Shown here: one piece after another, positions 1 to 6,412 of the stretch | Layout of the letters: each line of letters opens with the position of its first letter | Numbering within the stretch: position 1 is the stretch's first letter | From: Clostridiales bacterium | GTDB lineage: Bacteria > Bacillota > Clostridia > Lachnospirales > Lachnospiraceae | Length of the DNA: 8,356 nucleotides | Reading direction: 5' to 3' | Assembly: GCA_019418195.1 (NCBI GenBank) | Contig: DYCJ01000067.1 | Span: 1 to 8,356, forward strand | The notes under the pieces: model-generated | Database searches by the model: none | Seen by the model: only the letters and a program-made list of their open reading frames with translations | Told to the model about the DNA's origin: nothing | Program-made: the position numbers and the translations under genes

Positions 1-52
1 TAGTTTTGTTATTCAATAAATAATTATAAATAATTTCAATTAATTTTTTCAT
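1..52 (-). CDS. 5' end of an unidentified gene, cut by the window edge
   Basis: An ATG at 50-52 is preceded by AAGAGG (61-66) at 8 nt spacing, a good Firmicute ribosome binding site. The frame stays open for 17 codons to the window edge and would begin MKKLIEIIYNYLLNNKT, a lysine-rich start followed by a hydrophobic/aromatic helix. That is too little to assign a family. The gene follows the nitrilase-like gene on the same strand after a 76-nt gap and shares its very low GC, so the two may form one transferred unit, possibly with a promoter of its own in the gap. The open frame is short and the region AT-rich, so the call depends mainly on the ribosome binding site. Confidence 0.55.
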   Translation of the reverse strand, partial: MKKLIEIIYNYLLNNKT

Positions 53-80
53 AATTTATTCCTCTTAATTGTTTATAAAT

Positions 81-109
81 AGTTTAGCACAATTAATGTT
101 TATATTCAA
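81..109 (-). promoter_or_regulatory. possible weak promoter before the left-edge gene
   Basis: On the minus strand TTGAAT (104-109) and TAAACT (81-86) are separated by 17 nt, and TGC sits directly before the -10 as an extended -10. The predicted start would give a leader of roughly 20 nt carrying the AAGAGG site. The region is so AT-rich that chance matches are common, so support is modest. It would allow the left-edge gene to be transcribed separately from the nitrilase-like gene. Confidence 0.3.
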
Positions 110-128
110 TGTTATTTTCTCTAATAAA

Positions 129-1673
129 TCACAACTTATTTATCCTTATCTTAGTATTACTATTTTCATTGTATGTGAAATCAAACTCGATAATATATGC
201 ACATGCATGATTACTACAAGTATCCACACAATCACTGCGGCACATATTCTCCACTAAAATATCTGGGATTGTATTCTTCTTGTGGACGATTCCTGCATTA
301 CCGATTCTCTTTGTTTCTTTTCGTACTGCACTGCAGGCATTTGCTAAGATGCTGCTGACAAAATATTTATTCGATAGTTCCTGCTGGCGTTCAACAAATG
401 TTGAAACCGATGGACTCCATGCAGAAATAATCACAAGAACAGGGAGCAAAAGTCTGGAGATTTCTTCTGTATATTCACCATCAATCATATCCCTGCAAAT
501 AGCAGGCAGTAAAAGCCCCCACCCCTCTACCCAAACAAGATCGCAGTACTCTCCCGGATCAGACAGGTCTTCATACTGTTCATAGCCATATTGATGCTTT
601 CTTTTCTTTGTATATGGACTATATTTATAATAGCGGCCAATTTCATCACCACAAGCATCAAGAATCCTTAAAACATTGTTATTGTCATCTGTCCACATCG
701 TTCCTGCGAACGTCAGCAAAGGCACAGAACCCAGACCTTTATTAATATATGCTTCTTTAAGTTCCCGCCTTACTACCTGGTATACTTCAGGACTGGTTAA
801 GTACTCCGGTAAAACTATGATATCACAGTCTGTTTCTAATACTTTTTTCAACGACACAGTTACTTTCTTCTCAACCTCACTTTGATCAATACCGGAATAG
901 TCCACTCTCACACCGCTGCCTTTTGTTTTACTAAACTCAAAATTCTTTTCGTTAAGTCCCGGGATTACTGCCGCTTTCAATTTCCTTTCTTGTTTTTGAA
1001 GAAGCCTGTAGTCATATGGAATATATATAATACGCGGCACATTTTCTCCCATCTTCCAGTCTTTTGTATTAATAAAATGAAACGTCTCAAACTCTGCGGA
1101 AAAGTCACTTGTATGCATCCTGTCTCTTCCCACTCGTTCCACATATTCTGAATGGAGTGTATCATGACCACTGAAATATACTCTATATCCGGTTTTATGA
1201 ACTCTGTCGAGAGGTCCAGTCCCAGAAGACAACTTATATACTTCCCATGTTCTGGCCCCGGCATCAATTCCCGCCAGCAGGAAATATATAACAGTCAACT
1301 CATTCATTTCTTTATCAAGATAACTTTTCATTTCGGACATGAGCTTATCAATGCGGATTACAATAGACAAAATAAATTCCTTATAAGAGGAGGCTTTAAA
1401 GCATTGTGTTTTCCACATCACCTCTCCAGAAAATTGATTCAAATTCTCGTAATTAGGATTGGAATTGCACGCTTCCCCTTTGCTGAGATAATCATTAATA
1501 AAAGCAGCAGGATTAGAAACTTTATCACATAACAGCCCATAACAATTTCCAACCAAATCATATATATTATCCGGCTCTGTAATATATTGTCTTAGTTTTT
1601 CAGAAAGAACCATATCTTTTGTAATCACTCCCATCATAAAAACAAAAAGACTCCCCGAAACATTCTGTTTCAA
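129..1673 (-). CDS. two-part protein with C-terminal nitrilase-fold (C-N hydrolase) domain
   Basis: This 514-residue protein has an N-terminal region (about 1-230) that I do not recognise. It is largely helical in appearance, with a charged helix near 105-127. The C-terminal region (about 233-500) has the order of nitrilase-superfamily motifs: IIVLPE with Glu290, GRYYK with Lys350, and LLPAICRDM with Cys393. The Glu-Lys and Lys-Cys gaps (60 and 43 residues) suit this family. An Arg-rich helix ending in SILANACSA (441-449) follows, as in known C-N hydrolases. Members hydrolyse nitriles or amides, or transfer acyl groups, through a cysteine thioester; the substrate here is unknown. A Cys/His cluster (478-491) is an addition not typical of the family. 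No signal peptide or membrane segment is evident, so it is probably cytoplasmic. The chosen start is TTG with GTGGTGA 7 nt upstream and an in-frame stop just beyond; ATG at 1635-1637 is the alternative. GC is well below the neighbouring EPS genes, suggesting transfer. Nitrilase domains also occur in some defence reverse transcriptases, but no reverse transcriptase motif is present here. Confidence 0.8.
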   Translation of the reverse strand: MKQNVSGSLFVFMMGVITKDMVLSEKLRQYITEPDNIYDLVGNCYGLLCDKVSNPAAFINDYLSKGEACNSNPNYENLNQFSGEVMWKTQCFKASSYKEFILSIVIRIDKLMSEMKSYLDKEMNELTVIYFLLAGIDAGARTWEVYKLSSGTGPLDRVHKTGYRVYFSGHDTLHSEYVERVGRDRMHTSDFSAEFETFHFINTKDWKMGENVPRIIYIPYDYRLLQKQERKLKAAVIPGLNEKNFEFSKTKGSGVRVDYSGIDQSEVEKKVTVSLKKVLETDCDIIVLPEYLTSPEVYQVVRRELKEAYINKGLGSVPLLTFAGTMWTDDNNNVLRILDACGDEIGRYYKYSPYTKKRKHQYGYEQYEDLSDPGEYCDLVWVEGWGLLLPAICRDMIDGEYTEEISRLLLPVLVIISAWSPSVSTFVERQQELSNKYFVSSILANACSAVRKETKRIGNAGIVHKKNTIPDILVENMCRSDCVDTCSNHACAYIIEFDFTYNENSNTKIRINKL

Positions 1674-1693
1674 GAAGTCTTCACCACGTAGCC

Positions 1694-1722
1694 ATTATAA
1701 CATGTAGTAGCTTTTTTATGAA
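1694..1722 (-). promoter_or_regulatory. promoter of the nitrilase-like gene
   Basis: On the minus strand the -10 is TATAAT (1694-1699), a perfect match, with TG one base upstream (extended -10, TGTTATAAT). The -35 is TTCATA (1717-1722, 4 of 6), with a 17-nt spacer. Transcription would start near 1687, giving a leader of only about 14 nt before the TTG start at 1671-1673, with the GTGGTGA ribosome binding site at 1681-1687 almost at the RNA 5' end. This indicates that the nitrilase-like gene is expressed independently of the EPS operon upstream. Confidence 0.65.
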
Positions 1723-1744
1723 GCATAAATCCTTAATTTTTATT

Positions 1745-2461
1745 TTATTCCCCCTTCAATATCTCCGCCGGCCTCTTCTTCAGCAGCACTTCCGCCGCCT
1801 CCGCCCCGTAATCCATGGCCAATATATCCGCCACTTCTGCCAGGTCCGGCGTGCGCAGGACCGGATCATGGGCATCGGACGCCACCACGCCCGCAAGGCC
1901 ATGCGACAGAATCCACACCGCTGCACGGTGAGCGCGCTCTCCGAACTCATGCAGCAGACTACCTTTATTGATCTGCAGTATGATTCCGCTATCCGCAAGC
2001 TCCGCGGCCCTGCTGACATTCTGCTTCGTGAAATCATACCTTTCCGGATGAGCAAGCACTAGACGGTAGCCCATCTTTCTGAGCACTTCGAGCCTGCGCA
2101 CCGCCTCCCTATATCGAATGTCAAAATAAAACTCCACTAGCAGATATCCACTTCCATTCAGGGAAGGAAGTGGATGTTTCTCTGCATAATGGAGTAAACT
2201 TTCGTTCACAAGAAGTTCCATACCAGAAGCAACGCGCAAAGGCAGACCTGCACGCTCGATTGTGCTTCTGAGCGCAGAGAGACCTCTGCGGTACTTCTGT
2301 ATCATGATCTGCGGATCACAGGAAGAGAAATCTCCATGAGATGTACCGGTCATGATCTTCACTCCGCTGCTGACTGCAGTCCGTGCCATATCAAGTGCAT
2401 CTTCGATAGTCTGTGCTCCATCGTCAAATCCCGGAATGATATGTGCATGCAGATCGATCAT
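1745..2461 (-). CDS. cpsB: CpsB/YwqE-type PHP-family protein-tyrosine phosphatase
   Basis: This 238-residue protein (the family is usually about 240-255) is a manganese-dependent PHP-fold phosphatase. In the Streptococcus/Bacillus model it removes phosphate from the tyrosine tail of the cognate CpsD-type kinase and so tunes EPS synthesis. Metal-binding motifs are all present and in order: MIDLHAHIIPGFDDG (1-15; Asp3, His5, His7, Asp13/14), TSH with His42, GMEL with Glu82, AHPERYD (137-143), INKGSLL (164-170) and ASDAHD (194-199; Asp196, His198). ATG at 2459-2461 is preceded by AGGAGA (2468-2473) at 6 nt. It lies 19 nt after the second autokinase, whose product is its likely substrate. It is the last EPS gene in the window. 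No terminator is visible in the 71 bases between it and the AT-rich gene that follows. Confidence 0.93.
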   Translation of the reverse strand: MIDLHAHIIPGFDDGAQTIEDALDMARTAVSSGVKIMTGTSHGDFSSCDPQIMIQKYRRGLSALRSTIERAGLPLRVASGMELLVNESLLHYAEKHPLPSLNGSGYLLVEFYFDIRYREAVRRLEVLRKMGYRLVLAHPERYDFTKQNVSRAAELADSGIILQINKGSLLHEFGERAHRAAVWILSHGLAGVVASDAHDPVLRTPDLAEVADILAMDYGAEAAEVLLKKRPAEILKGE

Positions 2462-2480
2462 CCGCCCTCTCCTGCCTTTC

Positions 2481-4001
2481 TTAATTCTCTGATGTTCTTA
2501 CTTTTCTGACGCTCTTCCCGCCATCCGCCACATCTGTGCCTTCATCGTATTTTCTCTGACCGTATCCGTATTTCTGCTGGCCATAGCCGTATCCATAGCC
2601 ATACCCGTACCTGCCATATCCGTAGGCTGCTCCAGTCTCCGGAGCGTCATTGAACACATACCCGGTAAACTCGGCACGACTGCCGCTTAAAGATGCAATA
2701 CCTTCACGGATCCGTCTCTTCGGCACGCTGTCGTATTTCACAACATACAGGATACTGTCCGCATACTCGGCTAAAAGGGAAGCATCCTGGAATATCCCGC
2801 AGGGCGGACTGTCTATGATAATATAATCCATCTTTTCCCGCATCAAAGCGATAAATTCCCGCACAGCCTTACTGCTAAGTACAGGCGCCGGCTGATCCGT
2901 CTTCTTTGTGCTTCCGAGGAAATAGATCCCGCTCTTCTTAGACTTTCCAATCAACTCCTCGGGTTTCTTCGTTTCATCCAGAACACTACGCAGACTGTAT
3001 CTGCCGCGGATTCCAAGCAGTACAGCATCACTTGGCTTCCTGAGATCCCCGTCGATCAGAAGCACTTTCTTCTGGTCCGCTGCCATGAGGCGGGCCAGAT
3101 TGACCGCCAGCGTAGATTTGCCTTCACCGGCAGCAGTACTGGTAATAAGAAGCACTTTGCCGCCGGAGCTATCTATCTTCCGCTCCAGACGCACCTTCAG
3201 ACTGCGCATGCTCTCCCTATACCCGTAAGGCAGTCTTTCATCCAATACAGATATCTTCTGCTGCTTCTGGTTCTTGCGCGCCTTTAACCTGACCAGAGGC
3301 ACAGCCGCAAGGCAGCGAAGACTGGTGATCTCTTTCATCTCATCCTGATCCCTCGCTGTCTGCCGGAGCAGCGCCAGCACACCCAGGATGCACACTGACA
3401 AGGCAAGCCCGCCCAGAGCGCCAAAAGCCACACTTCTCTTGAGACCCATCTGATTGAAAGGCTCTGTCGGTGTCGTCGGTTCATCCAGCATATTGAACTG
3501 GATATCGCCCAGTACAAACCGCGCCGTTTCCGGATAGATCGAAATGGCAGTATCAAGGATCGCACGGGCATCTTCCGCCGACGGGCTCTCCACCCGCATG
3601 GTTACCACATTGGAATCCTCGATCGTCTCCGCCGTGATCGTCCCGTTCAGAGTATCCGCTCCCAGCTGTTCCAACAGAGTATTTCGAAAGAAGCTGCTCT
3701 CCAATATGTACGGAAATGTCTTCGACATCTGATCTGCCGTTGTACTATCATAATAGAAACTGTAGCTACCGCTGGACTCATCACCAGTAGCAACTGTAAA
3801 TGTGGCCGTACATGCATATAGAGGCTCGTTATAGATCCTCTGGTACAGAGTAAACACTGCCGATCCAGCCACAGTAAGGGCAAGGACGAGCCACCAGAGT
3901 TTGAGAAAACTCTTCCACATGCTCCGGATCAGCCGGCCGAGATCGATCTCTACCTCATCCCTCTGTTCTTCTATCTCAATGTTGTTTCTGTGTTCCGCCA
4001 T
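2481..4001 (-). CDS. cpsD: Wzz/CpsC-CpsD fusion: membrane tyrosine autokinase for EPS chain length (second of two)
   Basis: This 506-residue protein joins a polysaccharide copolymerase domain to a BY-kinase. Membrane segments lie at about 33-53 and 189-212. Between them is an extracellular Wzz-type loop ending in the usual proline-rich stretch (DEPTTPTEP, 173-181). The cytoplasmic kinase has Walker A TSTAAGEGKST (287-297, Lys295), Walker A' VLLIDGDLRKP (313-323), Walker B YIIID (393-397, Asp397) and a helix with ESMRSLK (263-269) resembling the oligomerisation motif. The C-terminus carries ten tyrosines within residues 460-485, the autophosphorylation cluster. The family controls polymer length and activates export by cycles of phosphorylation with CpsB. 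I chose ATG at 3999-4001, which has AAAGAGG 8 nt upstream, over a GTG at 4089-4091 that would add 30 residues and lacks a convincing ribosome site. The gene overlaps its upstream paralog by 26 nt, suggesting translational coupling. Confidence 0.92.
   Translation of the reverse strand: MAEHRNNIEIEEQRDEVEIDLGRLIRSMWKSFLKLWWLVLALTVAGSAVFTLYQRIYNEPLYACTATFTVATGDESSGSYSFYYDSTTADQMSKTFPYILESSFFRNTLLEQLGADTLNGTITAETIEDSNVVTMRVESPSAEDARAILDTAISIYPETARFVLGDIQFNMLDEPTTPTEPFNQMGLKRSVAFGALGGLALSVCILGVLALLRQTARDQDEMKEITSLRCLAAVPLVRLKARKNQKQQKISVLDERLPYGYRESMRSLKVRLERKIDSSGGKVLLITSTAAGEGKSTLAVNLARLMAADQKKVLLIDGDLRKPSDAVLLGIRGRYSLRSVLDETKKPEELIGKSKKSGIYFLGSTKKTDQPAPVLSSKAVREFIALMREKMDYIIIDSPPCGIFQDASLLAEYADSILYVVKYDSVPKRRIREGIASLSGSRAEFTGYVFNDAPETGAAYGYGRYGYGYGYGYGQQKYGYGQRKYDEGTDVADGGKSVRKVRTSEN
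2547..2624 (-). repeat. Tyr-Gly repeat encoding the autokinase tyrosine cluster
   Basis: This stretch encodes residues 460-485 of the second autokinase, dominated by alternating Tyr-Gly, with Tyr at 460, 462, 465, 467, 469, 471, 473, 478, 480 and 485. In DNA it is a degenerate 6-base repeat (TAYGGN-like units). The core GYGYGYGYG run spans about 2581-2612. The protein function is the phospho-acceptor tail. The repeat could in principle change length by replication slippage. Confidence 0.8.
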
Positions 4002-5550
4002 ATGTCCGACCTCTTTCTTCTGTACTTTGTGCATCACTCTTCCGACTGTCTCCATATGCATAGTTCCCATATCTGTAACTGCTATATCCACCGTCTGTTA
4101 TTCCCTGAAACCATTCCTTATGAAATGCATTGAGAATAAATCCAGCGAAATCTTTTCCGCTTTGCCATACGGCATCTACCGCGTCATTAATCATCCGGAC
4201 GTCCGCACGATCCTCCCTGACTACAAGGAGCACGGAATCCACAACATTCATCCACACTTCTGCATCCGAAGATACAGAGACAGGTGAGCAGTCCACAATG
4301 ATATAGTCAAGGTCCTGTTTCCACGCATCCATCCAGGACTTAAGCTTCTCGCCGTCCAGTATTGACGCAGGATTCTCCACACCACGATACTGGAAAAGCT
4401 GCCAGAACTTCTGCTTCTCATTGTATCGGATCATTTCCTTACCTTCCGTCTTGCCTTCCAGAGCATCTGACAGAGACACCGCATCTCCCTTCTTGTCTTC
4501 AAAGAGCTTATGCATCGCCGGCTTCAGAAGATCCCCGTCAATGAGCAGCACTTTCCTGTGCTTTTCGGCAAGGGCGAGCGCCAGATTCGCCGCCACCGTA
4601 GACTTCCCTTCATTTTCCATCACACTGGTCACAAGCAGGACCTGTTCCTTCTTCTTGCGCAAATGATATTCCACACGCGCCTCGGCCCGTCTCGTGGCTT
4701 CTGCAAATCCCATCGTCACCAGAGGAGAGTTCAAAAGAAGGGAGCGCTTCTCCCGTCCGTTTTCTTTTCCATTTCTCTTTCCTTTCCTACTCTTGTCTGC
4801 GCTCTTTCTTCGGCTGCCCGCTCCGCGCAATGTGTCTTCCGCCGCGCTGATCCAGAGACTGTCGAACAGCTCAAACGCACCGCCCTTTGCTTCATATGGG
4901 ATCGTCCCTCTTATCTTTCCATCCAGCTGTCTGGCTCCGCAGGCGGGAGTCTTCACTGTAAAGCGGAGAAGATAGAACAGGCAGATCACCCCTGCCATAG
5001 CGATCATAGCAAGCCCTGCCAGGAGATATCTGTGGGAAAACGCCCAGGAAGTATTGGACGGAGCCGATGGGACTTCCGGGTCCTGCACGATCTGCAGGGC
5101 GGAGTTGGAAAATACATCGCCCGCCACATCTTCATAATGCCTCAGCGCAGAATTGATATATAAATATGCCTGTCTTGGATCGGAACAGGTGGCGCTCAAG
5201 ACCATCAAGTTCGTCTCAGTAACCGGGGTGCAGCTGATCGTTCCATGGATATCCTCGCCCGTATCTTCTACGATCCGCTCCCTGAGCACATCGCTCTGGA
5301 ATACCTGGCTGAATACATCCGCCATCTGAGTGGCCAGCGACAGGGAAGAATACGTATTGGACTCCCCTTTCAAGGTCACGACCAGAGTGGCTGATGAGGT
5401 ATACTGAGGCTCATAGGTCAGATTGTGCCAGCCCGTGGCAAGGAACCACAGGGAGATCCCGGCGATCAGGATCATCCAGACATTGCGCAGAAGATCCATG
5501 CACAGCCCTCGTATGCTTATCTCGTCGAATCTGAATAACTCCCGGTTCAT
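3976..5550 (-). CDS. Wzz/CpsC-CpsD fusion: membrane tyrosine autokinase for EPS chain length (first of two)
   Basis: This 524-residue paralog has the same layout as the next gene. Membrane segments are at about 24-41 and 174-197, and the extracellular loop ends in QDPEVPSAPS (156-165). A strongly basic linker (242-270, many Arg/Lys/Gly) precedes the kinase domain. The kinase has Walker A TSVMENEGKST (308-318, Lys316), Walker A' VLLIDGDLLKP (334-344) and Walker B YIIVD (416-420). The tyrosine tail is smaller (Tyr489, 492, 494, 497, 499 and 517). The P-loop has Asn where many relatives have Gly before EGKS, and Walker A' has Leu for the usual Arg, so kinase activity may differ from its partner. 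ATG at 5548-5550 has AAGGAGG (5557-5563) 6 nt upstream and shares ATGA with the stop of the Ig-like gene; an in-frame GTG at 5581-5583 is less likely. It probably forms membrane oligomers, alone or with the second autokinase. Confidence 0.9.
   Translation of the reverse strand: MNRELFRFDEISIRGLCMDLLRNVWMILIAGISLWFLATGWHNLTYEPQYTSSATLVVTLKGESNTYSSLSLATQMADVFSQVFQSDVLRERIVEDTGEDIHGTISCTPVTETNLMVLSATCSDPRQAYLYINSALRHYEDVAGDVFSNSALQIVQDPEVPSAPSNTSWAFSHRYLLAGLAMIAMAGVICLFYLLRFTVKTPACGARQLDGKIRGTIPYEAKGGAFELFDSLWISAAEDTLRGAGSRRKSADKSRKGKRNGKENGREKRSLLLNSPLVTMGFAEATRRAEARVEYHLRKKKEQVLLVTSVMENEGKSTVAANLALALAEKHRKVLLIDGDLLKPAMHKLFEDKKGDAVSLSDALEGKTEGKEMIRYNEKQKFWQLFQYRGVENPASILDGEKLKSWMDAWKQDLDYIIVDCSPVSVSSDAEVWMNVVDSVLLVVREDRADVRMINDAVDAVWQSGKDFAGFILNAFHKEWFQGITDGGYSSYRYGNYAYGDSRKSDAQSTEERGRTYGGTQKQH
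4010..4016 (-). promoter_or_regulatory. ribosome binding site deciding the start of the second autokinase
   Basis: AAAGAGG lies 8 nt before the ATG at 3999-4001, inside the 3' end of the upstream autokinase gene. It is the main reason for choosing this start over the upstream GTG, and it implies that ribosomes finishing the first kinase can reinitiate on the second. Confidence 0.7.
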
Positions 5551-5563
5551 GCTCCCCCTCCTT
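5547..5563 (-). promoter_or_regulatory. ATGA stop/start overlap with strong ribosome binding site
   Basis: The Ig-like gene stops at TGA (5547-5549) and the first autokinase starts at ATG (5548-5550), a 4-nt ATGA overlap. AAGGAGG at 5557-5563 lies inside the end of the Ig-like gene. This is classic translational coupling. It fixes the kinase start and ties production of the Ig-like protein and the kinase together. Confidence 0.8.
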
Positions 5564-6368
5564 CCACGATGACAGTCAGCCACGTCTCTCCGCCGTCTGT
5601 CTCATAATGGATCTCATAGCATCCGGGCGTATCCGGATCCACATTCGAATCTGCCGATACCCCTGACACATCGATTGAATTTCCGCTGGAGTCTGTCACA
5701 CTCTCGATATAATCCGAAGGATTGACAGAAGCACCCTGCTGAAGATAGACGATCCCCGCCGTCAGACCGATCTGTGTCTGCTGATTTTCCGCGCTCACCA
5801 CATGGACCGGAAGATCTGCCGTCGAAGTGTCGCCGAAACTGTTGCTCACCTCCACCGACATCGTATAGTTTCCCGCCCTGGAATAATTGACGTCCGTAGC
5901 CGTCTGGGTGATCCAGTCGTCCAGATCGCCGTCCAGCATATCCTGAGCGCTCAGACGGTCCATGGCCTCCGTGTAGCTGCCCTCCTGCTCCCGGAATACA
6001 AGCGGCTCTGTCAGTGTAAATCTGGGAGGATGATAATCCGTGAACCGTACGTCTCTTGTAAGCGACGCCGTCCGGTTCGCCGAGTCAAAGACAACATAGG
6101 TAAGGCTGCACACGCCATCCGAGATAAAACGGGAAAAAGAGCCCGCCACGATCTGGTCTGTCAGGTCTCCATCCTCCGCATCCGATGCAGTAATGCCTTC
6201 CATCAGCTGCTCCTGCGTATATTCACATGGGATTTCCAACACATCCCGGTCACTGGTGATCACCGGGTCCGACATATCCCGGCTCCCCAGCGCCAGCACT
6301 TCCGACACCCCGAAAATGCCAAATGACAGGACAAATACTATGATCAGTGCCATCTTAACTATCTTCAT
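5547..6368 (-). CDS. secreted or membrane-anchored protein with Ig-like repeats in the EPS operon
   Basis: This 273-residue protein begins with two lysines and a hydrophobic segment (about 6-27), a signal peptide or single anchor. No lipobox cysteine is present. The remainder reads as three beta-rich modules of about 75-80 residues (roughly 35-110, 113-190 and 198-269). The first two carry matching acidic motifs DAEDGDLTD (63-71) and DMLDGDLDD (143-151), 80 residues apart, typical of bacterial Ig-like/DUF5011-type domains. The role is unknown. It may bind polysaccharide or contact the extracellular loops of the copolymerases outside the membrane. ATG at 6366-6368 has GGAGGAG 5 nt upstream. 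It follows the ABC gene by 44 nt and overlaps the first autokinase, so it is clearly part of the EPS unit. No catalytic motif is visible. Confidence 0.82.
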   Translation of the reverse strand: MKIVKMALIIVFVLSFGIFGVSEVLALGSRDMSDPVITSDRDVLEIPCEYTQEQLMEGITASDAEDGDLTDQIVAGSFSRFISDGVCSLTYVVFDSANRTASLTRDVRFTDYHPPRFTLTEPLVFREQEGSYTEAMDRLSAQDMLDGDLDDWITQTATDVNYSRAGNYTMSVEVSNSFGDTSTADLPVHVVSAENQQTQIGLTAGIVYLQQGASVNPSDYIESVTDSSGNSIDVSGVSADSNVDPDTPGCYEIHYETDGGETWLTVIVEGGGA

Positions 6369-6388
6369 CCGTACTCCTCCAAACTCAT

Positions 6389-6401
6389 GCGGCCCTGCCG
6401 C
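6389..6401 (-). other. small GC-rich hairpin between the ABC and Ig-like genes
   Basis: GCGGC and GCCGC form a 5-bp inverted repeat around a 3-nt loop in the 44-nt gap between genes. No T-tract follows, so it is not a convincing terminator. It could slow ribosomes, stabilise processed mRNA or be chance. Confidence 0.25.
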
Positions 6402-6412
6402 TGTATCATAGA

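Noticed and set aside
977..1267. Minus-strand open frame of 96 codons overlapping the nitrilase-like gene
   Set aside because: It is an out-of-frame shadow inside an intact gene and has no recognisable product.
129..1673. Calling the nitrilase-like gene a DRT type 1 reverse transcriptase defence gene
   Set aside because: No reverse transcriptase catalytic motif (such as YADD) is present and the protein is much shorter than RT-nitrilase fusions. Only the C-terminal domain resemblance remains.
1674..1744. Terminator after the phosphatase gene
   Set aside because: Only a trivial 4-bp inverted repeat (GCTT/AAGC) is visible with no T-tract placed after a stable stem on the minus strand.
4002..4091. 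GTG start adding 30 residues to the second autokinase
   Set aside because: The added residues would lie antisense-free but within the upstream gene, no good ribosome site precedes the GTG, and the ATG at 3999-4001 has AAAGAGG at 8 nt.
4510..5163. Plus-strand open frame of 217 codons
   Set aside because: It lies fully antisense to the first autokinase, which has clear domain motifs, and its translation shows no family features or good ribosome site.
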